From Poteriospumella lacustris (taxonomy: Eukaryota; Sar; Chrysophyceae; Chromulinales; Dinobryaceae), in assembly GCA_008000375.1 (NCBI GenBank), contig SMOI01000091.1:5465-69464 (forward strand): a stretch of DNA of 64,000 nt, given 5' to 3'. Shown here one piece after another: positions 1 through 9,959 of the stretch. Position 1 is the first letter of the stretch, and each line of letters begins with the position of its first letter. A program made the position numbers and the translations under genes. Below the pieces are notes generated by a model. It worked only from the letters and a program-made list of their open reading frames with translations. It was not told the DNA's origin and ran no database searches.

Positions 1-2318
1 AGTGGCTTTGGCCCCGTGTTGTACGGGTAGATGTACTGCGTGGAGTAGTAGCCGACGCCTGCGATGACCATCGTCGTGCCGTCCAGCTGGATCTTCACGA
101 TCTGGTACGCGTCACTGTCTGCCACGTACAACGTGCCCTCTGCGTCTTCCCACACAGACAACGGAGTATTCACCGTGTTTGACACCACGGTAGTGATGTT
201 CAATCCGTTGGGATTGCCCTCGGCGGGGACGTCCATCTCGGTGAAGGTCATGAGAATGCTCTTGTCGGTGGACACGAAGTACTCGAGTCCTTCCTCCCCA
301 CACACCAGACCGTAGCCCCCAACCAGCGGAGACACTGATGCCGGACCATCCACCGGCACGCCATCGTTTCCATTGCCCGCATAGTCGTGCAGGATGCCTT
401 CAGTATCGACCTTCTGAATGCGATAGGAATACCAACTGAAGATGAACAGATTGCCCACGCCATCACCGCAGATGGCGGTCGGATAGTTCAGCATCGATGC
501 ATTGGCATACCACCCGGAAGAATATCCACCATAGCCAGTTCCGACGACAGTGTCCACGCGTTGATCGCTTTCGGAGATCCTCACGACCATGTTGGTGTTG
601 TACATGGCCACGTAGATTTCACCGATGGGGCTGATCCACAGGGACGACATGTACGACATCAGGAAGTCAGACGTCAGATCTGCGTGGATCGCAGAGGAGA
701 AATAGGTACAACCATCGCCACCTGCGACGGTTTGAAGCGAGCCTCCTCGTTTGGGGAACTTGCGGATCCGACAGTAGGACGCTTCCGAGAAGTATATGGA
801 TTCGTTGTACAAGGCGATGCTCGCCGGAGTACAAATGTACGTAGTTCGTGAATCAGAGCCATCAGGAGCCGTCCAATAGTAACAGTTGCGACCATATCCT
901 GCCACCACAGTCACTAGCTGGGTCGACAGATCCGCCATAAAGATTTGGTTCATCGACTGTGACGAGATGAAGAGCAATCCATTGTCATCCCCGACCACGG
1001 CATCTGGCATCTGCAAATAGGTCTCTGTGAACGTCGTATTCGCACCGAACACGAATCCTCGATCCTGCGACGAACCGATCAGCGTATAAACGGATTCGCC
1101 ATCATAGACAGCCACTCGATTGTTGTTGGAATCGGCAATGAACAGCTTTCCGCCTGCATCCTTCCAGATCCCTTTGGGAGCTGACAGCACAGGTCGCACC
1201 ACCGTGTGCAGAAGGCCCATAGCATCGATATGGCTCACACTGTCTGAGCTTTCCTTCGGTAAATACAGGTTCCTGCGATTGTCAATGGTGATATCACGAA
1301 CGTATCCGATGTACGAGGTGGCAGCGGCTTCGCCTTCCACGGTGGCGTAGCTGTAGCAATAGGTGCCGGCATAATGGGTGGACCAGCCCCGTGGATCTAT
1401 TCTGCGGATTCTACAATACATTTGCTCATACACATACACATTTCCTTCACTGTCGCCTGTCAGCGCGACGGGATAAGGGAAATACGTCTCGTTGGCCCAG
1501 CTTCCCATGTAATCCACTCCGCCGCTCTCACTGGAGCCGAAGAATACGGTCGCCATGCGTGTCTCGTTGCTCACCTTCACTACCACGCCATTTTGGGGAA
1601 CAGCGACGAAGACATCACCTCGCGGGTTGACCCATATCTGCTCCAAATACCAAGCAACGGACGTCGCCGGGGCAGAGAAGCCCTCCCCGAACGATGTGTA
1701 ACTACTGCAGTACGATCCTGCAATGTGCTCCAACAAACCAGTCGATTTCACGATGCGAAACACTCTGCAATAATATCGCTCAGTGAAGTACACATCTCGC
1801 GATTGGTCGTCCACATGTAGCCCGTACGGATTGCAGACGCCATTGCCAGCTGCTTTCATCCCATCGTAGGGCGAACTACAACCGCTTCCCTGTCCATATC
1901 GAAGGCCAGCTATCGTGGTCAGCTTGTATGACGGAGAAATACGATTGATCTTGTTAAATCCATCGTCTGTGAAGTAAATGTTGTCAGCGCTATCGCCACG
2001 AATCACTCGAGGAGACATCACCGGCAACTCGAACGACTTTTTGCTTGCTGGCAGTTTCGTGCCATAGGAGCTTTCAACGAACTCATAAGTGTAATAGCCC
2101 AAGCCGGCTATGACACTGATGGCACCATCGACACCAACTTTGATAATTCGGTACCGTTGCACGTCGCCGACAAAAAGCTCTCCCTTGCTGTTGGCCCAAG
2201 CAGAACTACCACCATCTAGGGGGTTTTCGATAAGTTTATTAATGAATGTTTGGCGACGAGCGCTCACAAATACTGCGAACAACCATGGGAATATTATACG
2301 CCACAAAGTATTTCGCAT
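1..2318 (-). CDS. Secreted NHL-repeat beta-propeller protein (partial, runs off left edge)
   Basis: One uninterrupted minus-strand frame runs from an ATG at 2318 to the window edge, about 772 codons without a stop. The start is followed by a hydrophobic stretch (MRNTLWRIIFPWLFAVFVSA), which reads as a signal peptide, so the product is probably secreted or surface-bound. The rest is a chain of NHL-type units of the form N-P-x-G-(I/L)-x(3)-D-x(2)-G-(N/E)-(L/I)-(Y/F)-(V/I)-A-D, each ending in (V/I)-x-x-(I/V)-A-G-x-G. Examples are GELFVGDVQRYRIIKV, GNVYVYEQMYCRIRRI and GTLYVADSDAYQIVKI. Conserved YCRIRxI cysteines recur once per blade. NHL propellers mediate binding; no catalytic domain is visible in this part, and the C-terminus lies outside the window. 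It is divergent to the helicase gene, with 354 bp between the chosen starts. The family call is sure; the ligand is unknown. Confidence 0.88.
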   Translation of the reverse strand, partial: MRNTLWRIIFPWLFAVFVSARRQTFINKLIENPLDGGSSAWANSKGELFVGDVQRYRIIKVGVDGAISVIAGLGYYTYEFVESSYGTKLPASKKSFELPVMSPRVIRGDSADNIYFTDDGFNKINRISPSYKLTTIAGLRYGQGSGCSSPYDGMKAAGNGVCNPYGLHVDDQSRDVYFTERYYCRVFRIVKSTGLLEHIAGSYCSSYTSFGEGFSAPATSVAWYLEQIWVNPRGDVFVAVPQNGVVVKVSNETRMATVFFGSSESGGVDYMGSWANETYFPYPVALTGDSEGNVYVYEQMYCRIRRIDPRGWSTHYAGTYCYSYATVEGEAAATSYIGYVRDITIDNRRNLYLPKESSDSVSHIDAMGLLHTVVRPVLSAPKGIWKDAGGKLFIADSNNNRVAVYDGESVYTLIGSSQDRGFVFGANTTFTETYLQMPDAVVGDDNGLLFISSQSMNQIFMADLSTQLVTVVAGYGRNCYYWTAPDGSDSRTTYICTPASIALYNESIYFSEASYCRIRKFPKRGGSLQTVAGGDGCTYFSSAIHADLTSDFLMSYMSSLWISPIGEIYVAMYNTNMVVRISESDQRVDTVVGTGYGGYSSGWYANASMLNYPTAICGDGVGNLFIFSWYSYRIQKVDTEGILHDYAGNGNDGVPVDGPASVSPLVGGYGLVCGEEGLEYFVSTDKSILMTFTEMDVPAEGNPNGLNITTVVSNTVNTPLSVWEDAEGTLYVADSDAYQIVKIQLDGTTMVIAGVGYYSTQYIYPYNTGPKP

Positions 2319-2672
2319 GCTGGTTGGTTGGCTTGCAATAAAATAGTACTTGCGTCGAGGCCGCTCTTTCGTTGGATTCTGAACCAGTTAATGTCCTTGA
2401 ATGGGATGGGTTCCAAATACTACTCCAAAGCCGCAGATCCACTTTGGAGTTCAGAATCTAAAAGGTGGACGATCTATCGCGGACCTTTTCAATGTCAACG
2501 GACTCGATTGGTGAAGAAGTGCGACATGATGATGATCGGTCGGGCCATTGGGCGGGCCATCAATCAATCAAATGCCAATGCCATGCAAAGCAAAACAACA
2601 AAGCAAACAACATGGAACACCAATCCACCAATCCTTCATCTTGTGTTCACTATACAACATTGTGCGGGATAC
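2319..2672. promoter_or_regulatory. Divergent intergenic region between NHL and helicase genes
   Basis: Both flanking genes point outward, so this 354-bp gap must hold both promoters. An open frame from the helicase continues upstream through it and contains ATGs at 2409 and 2526. However, the peptide is low in conserved features (Asn/Gln/Thr-rich), so I treat it as untranslated. No clear core promoter motif was recognised. Confidence 0.4.
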
Positions 2673-4219
2673 ATGACGATGCTCTCCACTTGGAGAGTTA
2701 TTTGGACGATTATTGCCTGGGGTTATGGGGCTAGAGCGATCCTACAGGACCATGTTTCGCCTACAACAACTGTTGACTTTGCGGGAGTGAGGTTTTCCCA
2801 ACCTGTATCGATTGCTTTGCAACGTCTTGGAATTCACGATAAACCATCACCAATACAAGCAGCTGCTATTCCACGAATATGTTCTGGATTATCTTGCATG
2901 CTACATGCGCCTACTGGCTCAGGGAAAACTTTTGCGTTTTCTTTACCAGCCCTGAAGCGTCTCACCATACCGAATCAACTTGACAACAATGGAAGGGTAA
3001 TCATCGTCGCCCCAACAGAAGAGTTGGCTCTTCAGGTAATGGTCGTGATCGTATTCAGCTGCTGTGAATGATGTATTGATGACACTGCTTGACAATACAG
3101 ATCAATCATGACATTGAAACTCTGTCGGGGGACAAGGCTCTGTCTGCATTGTGCACGTCTAAAACAAGGAAAGGGCCCTTATTTCGACGGTTACAAACAT
3201 CTTCTTTGCTGATTGGAACAGCTCAGTATCTATTCGACTATTTGCGATCTGATGAAGGTCGCCCCGCGTTGAAGAATCTATGCTACCTCGTACTCGATGA
3301 AGTTGATCGCTTAGTTCCTGTGAAAAATCGCTATACGGGTCTCGCACCAGATATCTCTCGTGCTGGAACGGCTGATATCCTTCGCTTGCTAGTTGAGAAT
3401 GATAAGAAGCTGCAGGTCGTGGCTGTGTCATCAACAGTAGGCCGACCTTTGCATCGCAGCCTTTTCCAGATGATTTCTCCTCTACTCGTGTCACAAGATT
3501 CCGATGGAAACAATGATAAGCAGATAACCGAGCTATTTCCTATCATTCGTCCGATTGATGTGCAGGCTGTTCAGATGAATCCAAGATTCGTCGCAGCAGT
3601 GTCTCACACGCAAAGCATCGGTGGCGATCACTCTCCAAATGATCTACCCCAACAACCGTCTGAAGCTTGTGCGACACCATCTCGTTATATATCTGTTCCG
3701 CAGAGTATTCGACACATTTTGTTGACCTGCCCTTCGGATATCACGCTCGCCAAGCGCCTCAGTATGATTCATTCTTTCATGCGAGCGTCCGCATCATCGA
3801 CACATCGAACGCTGATCTTTCTTCCGACTCCAGCAGATGTGACGCAGGGCATGAGTATCTTGAAGTTTTGGAAAGTCAGCCATGTGTATTCGGTCGAGGA
3901 AGTGAAGGCAATACTGAAGGAAGCCGCATCCCCAAATTTCCCTCAAAATATGACGATTGTAGCGCCAATGTCCGTTTCACGAGGTCTTCATCTCCCTGGT
4001 ATCACCACCGTCTTTGCTGCGCATCCACCTCCAACGATGGATGAGTACTTACATGTCGCTGGAAGAACGGGTCGTCTTGAGTGTATTTATGAGTCGCATC
4101 ATACGCCTTCTTCTGAAACTCCCGCGATGGTAACTGTCGCCAACGCGGAGGAAGTGAAAAGGATGGTGTCGTGGCAAACCCCGCTGGGCATTGATTTGCA
4201 ATATGGCTCCTTCTTGTAA
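2673..4219 (+). CDS. DEAD-box-type RNA helicase, divergent (DEVD motif II)
   Basis: Two exons, 2673-3035 and 3101-4219, are joined at a 65-nt GT-AG intron (phase 0; ...ELALQ|INHDIE...), giving about 493 aa. Motifs in order: Q-motif (KPSPIQAAAIP), motif I APTGSGKT, Ia PTEELALQ, motif II DEVD in place of DEAD, motif III SST in place of SAT, a second RecA domain with motif V RGLHLPGI, and motif VI HVAGRTGR. It should be an ATP-dependent RNA unwinding or remodelling enzyme. The start is uncertain: the ATG at 2673 gives MTMLSTWRVIWTIIAWGYGARA, a basic hydrophobic N-terminus that could be an organelle presequence, while further in-frame ATGs lie upstream. It is tail-to-tail with PEX2, 126 bp apart. 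The variant motifs II and III are unusual but chemically conservative. Confidence 0.87.
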
Positions 4220-4345
4220 ATAGTTACGAACATCGACGTGTGAAAATGAATAGTCTATTTCCATCGTTGCTTATATGTACATTCAAACTAAACTTATGAA
4301 AGCAAACTCAGTAACTATAGCCGTCTTCGAGTAGATGGAATTGTT

Positions 4346-5616
4346 TCAATTTTGTGTCGACGTCTTCTGCCAGCTAACGGCAGAGACGATGTGCTGGCTG
4401 CATAACGGACAACTGTTTATCTCACTAGAATCAGCGTCGTTGTCCATGGCTACGAGATTCTCTTCCAAAACATACGGGGCAATGCAGAGATAACAAAATA
4501 CGTGGCCACACAAACTGTTTCGATGGGCATTCTGTACGACATAAATTGTGGGTTTGATGTTACTGACGAAGCCATGACAATGACCACTCTTCCCTTCTTT
4601 CTTACCTCGGGAGGAGACTTCAAGCATCGTGTACATGAAATGCTGTTGTCGCTTGCTTCATCGCTACCTTCGTCTCGATGGAATGCTTCGTTGGAATGTG
4701 GACCAGTAGACCGTCTTCCCTCACTCGCTGGATAGAAGTAGTTTCTCGTGAGTTCCATTCCCAGAGAAATAGTGCGAGTGAATGATCGATACTGTCGCCG
4801 AGTTATCTCACCGATATGGTCCCAATCTATTGTCACCATAACAGCACTTGCCAAGCCCTACGCCAATCAAGAGACACATTACATCACCATCATCCAACAA
4901 AGTCTGCGCAGAAGATTCAACTTACTATCATTGCAAGCCACATGAATTTGCGCTGCTCCAAGTACAGCTGGGAAGCTCGGTAAGGAACGGAGTTGGTGGG
5001 AAATGAGGATGATGTTGACATGCGATATCCAGATAAACGCAACAGTAAAGACGGGGCTCCGTCCGCGCGAACCAAAAACGTCAAGAAACTTATGACCGAG
5101 AGAGACTTGGCTGCGACGATAGCAATTCTCAGTGCTTCGGCCATCGATCGTTTCAACGACGATATATCAGAATTCCATCCTACCAACAGACACAATTAGG
5201 TTCAGCAATTCTGCAGATACATCAAAGTTGAACAGCGGCTGGGACTCACCAGAGCTAAGAGCTACAGCATGCAATTTCAAGGCAGCGCTTCGGAGCAGAA
5301 AAAGTAGAATATACACAACTGTCGATCCTCTTTGGCCCCAGGATAATCCAAATAAAGTCATAGCGGGGCTTCCGTTCAAACCAGACGTTGGAGGAGTCGA
5401 GAAAGGGGCGAGGATCTTGATGATATCTTCGAAAAAGGATATTTCCAAAGATAAAATGGAATACACGAAGTCAATGACCATCTTTATATCTTCTTTCCAT
5501 GAGTCAATACTGATCGCGAGAGATCCTTGCAGAGACTTTGCAAACAATTGATACAACAAATTCTGAATTGTCGTGTCCACAAACATGGCGAAAACTTGTC
5601 TCCCCAAGGACGTCAT
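4346..5616 (-). CDS. PEX2: Peroxisomal RING-type E3 ligase, PEX2-like
   Basis: Four exons were deduced: 5250-5616, 4926-5179, 4606-4857 and 4346-4531, with introns of 70, 68 and 74 nt. All phases match and yield about 352 aa. PEX2 is a peroxisomal membrane ubiquitin ligase of the matrix-protein import machinery that helps ubiquitinate PEX5. What I see: a hydrophobic N-terminal membrane region, the family segment SFLTFLVRADGAPSLLLRLSGYR (matching FL-x-G-x-YPSLxERLLGIR of PEX2), the LYLEQRKFMW segment (family FEYMNRELLW), and a C-terminal RING CTRC-x(11)-CGHVFCYLC...CPLC. The RING is created only after splicing (CLKSPPE|NAHRNSLCGH), which supports the intron. The RING pattern resembles PEX2 more than PEX10 or PEX12. 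An open, ATG-less frame at 5613-5852 ends in a TGA overlapping this ATG and may be a missed upstream exon. Confidence 0.82.
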
Positions 5617-5852
5617 CTTCTTGCTTTATCAAGCACGTGGGTACGTTGAAAGACGGTGAATTTGTAAGCAATATCTTCGATCTCTCTCCTGAACTTGGAG
5701 TTCACTTCTGAATGAATGAAGCAAAAAGAATGAATGAGATCGTCCACTTTTTGTTGGTCAGTCAACGACAGAATGAAAGGCGTTACAATTTTCGTACACA
5801 GCGCAACAAGGGCTGAAGCTGTAAACTTTGATTTCTTCAATGCCTCGACGAT
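5613..5852 (-). other. Coding-like frame without ATG, overlapping the PEX2 start
   Basis: The frame is open between two stops and encodes about 78 residues of amphipathic-helix-like sequence (e.g. KIVTPFILSLTDQQKVDDLI and SKFRREIEDIAYKF). It has no ATG. Its TGA overlaps the PEX2 ATG as ATGA. It could be an upstream PEX2 exon with a splice I cannot place, the last exon of another gene, or chance. I recognise no family. Confidence 0.3.
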
Positions 5853-6191
5853 TAATCATCGTCATTGGCCTTCACATATACGTATCTAGTTATTTGGTTC
5901 TATTTTGACTTAAATTATGCTGGTCTTGCAGGGTTGAAAGTAACTAATAGAATGAATTTTAACGAACTTACTGTAGCAGCGCAGCCTCGTCGCGTGCAGC
6001 ACCACGGCGCCGTCTGGAGCGTCGTCGTCTCTGTATCCTACCCATGACCCCATAACTGTCCCTGACCCCATAACCATTACGGAAACATGGGGGACACTTA
6101 GAATTTGATATACATGAACGAGGGAACAGGAACGTCATATGCAACAATCATGCGCGTCCTTTGCGCTCCTCTGCAACGACATGAAACACTG
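5853..6191. other. Intergenic stretch between PEX2 and the Crinkler-like gene
   Basis: About 340 bp with no supportable gene. It contains two direct copies of TGACCCCATAAC (6045-6056 and 6063-6074). The left part is AT-rich. It should include the PEX2 upstream region and the 3' end of the Crinkler-like gene. Confidence 0.5.
6045..6074. repeat. Two direct copies of TGACCCCATAAC
   Basis: Two identical 12-bp copies are spaced 18 bp start to start in the gap downstream of the Crinkler-like gene. Function is unknown; it may be a chance duplication. Confidence 0.6.
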
Positions 6192-9130
6192 CTACACATC
6201 GCCAGTCAGGGCCCTAGATGCAGTGTCCTTTTTCGCAGCATCTGTCACGAAACTATTCTCGGGCAATAGTTGCTCCAACAGCATTTGCGCGTCCTTGGCG
6301 GAAAGCTCTAGCAGCTCTTCGTGAAACTCCCGTGTCTGTGCCATGTCATCAGATGCAACCAACAGCCTCTGAATTGCTCCTCGCTCCTCCTCGTTGAACA
6401 CCCGAAAGTTGTTCAGACCGCAAAGCTGCGTTCCGATCACCTCCATCTCCTTGACAGTAGACAGCCTTGCCTGTTTGGGTTTTGGTTCTCCACTGGTTTC
6501 CTCCTCTTCAACGATCTCACCCGCCACCCCGGAAGGGGGAGACGCCAACATGTCCGCCGCCCAGTGGCTACCAAATAAGTAAGTATTTCCAATACTTCCA
6601 CCGCCTACATCGACGGAATGATCGGCATTGGTGTTGAAGGTCGAGTACAGTGTAGGCACCGACCAGATCGCGTCGGGAGAACTTCGCAAGCCAGTGACTT
6701 CGTCTGTACCAGGAGAACGATGTCGTAGACACTCCTTGTATCTGCTGTCGACGCGGTCTAAGGTACATCTCGCCACCATACTCGACACCAGGTCTTTCAC
6801 GTCGAAGGCCACCTCCCAATGCTTGACCTGTATTTCCCACGTGCTTAGCACGTAGCTGTCTGCGTCCCACGGGTCAATGTGGCGCTCTGGTGACGTGGGC
6901 AGAGCGACGGGAATGACGACATCCCGCGCCGCCTCGCCGTTCATGCATACCACCGCTGCGCCGCGTCTCAGTAAGGCTTTGTACTGCACCGCGACTCGAA
7001 TCCGTCCACGGGCCTTGGTAAAGTGGTTGAACATAACGACTCCACCTCGTAGGGCGTTGTCCTTCATTAAAGTCAACACTTCCTGGCGAACCTCGTCCTG
7101 GCCTCGCTCTGTCCCTGATCCAGCGTACAGCTCTACCAACACCTCCACCAGCGGAATCGGTCTACACACCGTCACGTACGGGGCCGAAGCTGACGCAGTA
7201 GCGTTGGAAACGGAGCTTGACGACAACTCAACAGTAGGCAGACGCCGACTGGCTTTGTCGAATGCTCTGAGCAGAGCAAGACACACCACCAACTCGCCCA
7301 CCTCTCCTTTGCCCAAGGGAAGGGCCAACACTCCGCGCAACGCCATCCCACACATCGTCTCCAACAGTGAGACCAATGCACCGTCTTTCAACATAAGCTG
7401 GGCCGCTGCTTCTGCGAGAAGCGGCTCCGACTGGTAGCTGATGACGACGTCTTTCCCGTCTTTCGATATCCCCATACATGTGGCCATGTGCTGGCGAACC
7501 AGCAACTGTTTGTGGAGCGCGCTGGTGGTTGACAAAAACAGCCTGCAGCCCAGGATGGCCAGTTTGGCGACCTCCGCATCATCGTAATTCTCCGGGGAAG
7601 GTCGCTGAATTTGTTCCCAGTTGCGCCGGTGCATGAGCTTCTTTCCTGCGAAATCCACCATTGCAGGCATCACTGCGTCGCCGTCAACGCGCTCCCTCTG
7701 GAACTCTTTGTGCACTTTCATCGCAAACACCGGGCGTGAGAGGAGAGCAAGTGTCGCCGGACAAAACGAGACACGCACAATATCGTCGCCTAGCGGGTAG
7801 ACAAATTGGTCAACCGGCATGGCGTCTGTCTTCCCCGGGTTGCAAAAGGGTAGAGACCAAACCGGCCGAAACGCAAGCTTCGGTGTCTCTGTCATATCTG
7901 GCTTTCGCGCGGAAGGTGTCACATGCATTCTTGGATCCGGTGGGAATAGATGACTGATACTTGAATTCGTGTCCAGGAACAGCCCAAAGATGTTTCTACG
8001 CGATCCGACTTGGCACAAAGCCTCGCGAATGCGGTTGAGTTTCGATACCGTCGTACGCTCGCCTGTCGGTCTGTCGCTCGCAATGGTGACCACCTCCTCT
8101 TTCGTCAATGCTGCCGCCTCGTCGAAAACGAAGACGAAGTATTCCGACTCAGGAATACCATCGAACGCCGTCTCCACAAGACCGCGAATGTCTTCGTCAT
8201 CAAGCACATTGGCTGACCTGGTGCACTTCTCAAGGACGCTGTTCCAGAAGTCCTTGCTTTTATCGGTGTTCGGTACGACGTCTTGCAGCCACTTCCATCG
8301 CCAACTACCGTCATGATGTATCACGCCTGAAGTGCGATACATTTCAATGGCCGCACACAATAGCTGGGGCCAAAACCAAGCTTGCAAGCCGTCAGTCCGA
8401 ATGCGCTCTGCAAGAGCGGCAGTTCGTGGCGGGTATCCGTCGTCATTGTCACGACAACAAATGTAGATGATGTGCATGTTGGCTTGAGTAGCCAACTGCA
8501 GGGAAAGCCGCGTTTTGCCCATTCCAGAGCTTTGGCAAATGACCGAAAACGGTCCCTTGTATGCCTTGTCGGCCGGGGCCGACTCGCGGACTGCGTCATG
8601 AAAGGCACGAACTGATTTCTTCACGTATCTTTCCAGGTACTCTACAGCCTTGTAGCCGACTGTTCGGAATTCATTGTCCAACAGTAGTGACTGCAGAAGA
8701 GCTTTGTTACGATCTACCACATTGCACAGGTGCTTGATGAGTGACGGTACAGAGCAGACAGAAGCTCTCTTGTACCTGTGAGGGCTTCAATGACCGGAGG
8801 AAATGATCTATAAAACACAGCAAGGACGCTGCAAAGATTCGCGCCTACATAGGACTTTATCGATCGAATGGGCTCAATCAAATAGCCGAAGAACTGTTTC
8901 CCAAGACGCGAAGGTCCAGATTGCGGAATGGAGTTCAAGAATGTCCACAGCCCCTGCTCATTCTCAAAGTGGGATAAGTGTTTCAATTCTTGGAACAACC
9001 TCAAAGCTATTGGCCGCTCGTCGCTCTGTGCCGGAAATTCGGTTTCCAACAGTGGTCCCAAGGTAGGAAATGATTGCCAGTCCGCCTCCTCGACGGGCGC
9101 CTCCTCAGCCAGGCCATTCATTGTGTCCAT
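6192..9130 (-). CDS. Crinkler (CRN)-like effector: P-loop NTPase plus REase-fold domain
   Basis: Exon 1 is 8776-9130 and exon 2 is 6192-8713, separated by a 62-nt GT-AG intron whose removal fuses two frames (...PPVIEALT|D|RNKALLQ...), about 958 aa in all. The N-terminal ~115 residues are a helical header (MDTMNGLAEEAPVEEADW...). Next is a STAND/AAA-like NTPase with Walker A SGMGKTRLSL (Lys near 185), Walker B FVFVFDEAAAL near 315 and a sensor-like LFLDTNSSISHLFPP. Towards residues 700-770 lies GAAVVCMNGEAARDVVIPVAL...WEIQVKHW, matching the D...(Q)xK core of PD-(D/E)xK nuclease-like domains. In Crinkler-type proteins, NTPase followed by REase is a known layout, and the effectors often act in host nuclei. 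The oomycete LFLAK/HVLVxxP translocation motifs and a signal peptide are not visible, so secretion is not shown. Its start is the first ATG of the exon-1 frame. The alternative is a resident NTPase-nuclease of genome conflict. Confidence 0.78.
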
Positions 9131-9452
9131 CACTGAATAGGTTGTGATCACTTGGTTCAAGTTGAGAGATTGCGATGTAATTCCAATGATCGATGGATTA
9201 TGGACTGGATCGAAACGAAAGAAGGGGAAGGGGAAGAAGGGAAACGGACTGAAAATCCCTTCGTCGTCGTCGCGGCAAGCTGCTGGCAACCGTTTCGCAA
9301 TGAATCATCTTGCAAACCTAGAGATGTTGCAAGGCAGCTGAACAGTAGTTGAATCACTGGCCGCTTCGTACTCTTAAAAGATTGGTCAGTATGTCGGGCA
9401 GACAGCAAGTTGGTTGGCAGGTCCTGCGGTGGTCTAGTCCGCACTCACCATG
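9131..9452. other. Intergenic region upstream of the Crinkler-like gene
   Basis: It holds the presumed promoter of the minus-strand Crinkler-like gene. A purine-rich tract GAAAGAAGGGGAAGGGGAAG lies near 9219-9245. No gene is supported. Confidence 0.45.
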
Positions 9453-9832
9453 TCACGCGTCACGTCTTTCGATGGCGGCAAGCCGAGGCGCCGTCTGCTC
9501 GCTAAAGAGCAGCGCCTCCAACTTCACCGGCTGCGCCCGCCAGTTGCGATAGATGAGCGGAAGTGCCTCCTGCAGCGAGACGCAGCCGTCGCCGTCGACG
9601 TCCGCCGCCCACCGCGCCAGGTGGTTGGCGAAGGCAGCGGCCCCGCGAGATTGTCAGCGGCCGCACCGCGCTGGTAGGCGCTGCTGTAGTGGCGCGCGAG
9701 GCCGCCTGGGCGAGCACCGCCTTGACACTCGCCCCGAGCTGTCGCGGTGAACGCGGAGCGCTGGAATGCACGGAATGTAAGTATCACCAATCCGGAATCG
9801 TTCTTACTACTAGCGTTTGTAGATTCATGCAT
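9453..9832 (-). pseudogene. GC-rich EF-hand gene relic (frameshifted)
   Basis: The open frame 9453-9653 (minus, no ATG, TGA on both sides) encodes AFANHLARWAADVDGDGCVSLQEALPLIY. Its loop D-V-D-G-D-G-C-V-S-L-Q-E is a textbook canonical EF-hand Ca2+-binding loop (D1, D3, D5, V8, E12). Upstream the same helical character continues in another frame (GLARHYSSAYQRGAAADNLAG), so a single-base frame change near 9640 would join them. Base composition is visibly more GC-rich than the flanks (many GCG/GGC codons), unlike neighbouring genes. It reads as a decayed or mis-assembled fragment of a calcium-binding protein, possibly of foreign origin. A sequencing error in a real small gene is the alternative. 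Confidence 0.5.
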
Positions 9833-9959
9833 GTAGATTTATAGTTGGAAGTAAGCATTTTCTACAGACTATCTTGATGGGACGAAACATTTTGCGGATG
9901 CTGATGAGCCAGCGTTTTCAACATTTTCCGATGCGGTAAACGAGAGTCAAAGTGACCCA

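Noticed and set aside
2250-2672. N-terminal extension of the helicase frame (first possible start at 2250)
   Set aside because: It overlaps the signal-peptide exon of the divergent NHL gene and encodes low-quality Asn/Gln/Thr-rich sequence without a family match.
9349-9552. Plus-strand frame with an Arg/Ser-rich translation
   Set aside because: It is the antisense of the GC-rich EF-hand relic; the Ca2+-loop on the minus strand is the more specific signal.
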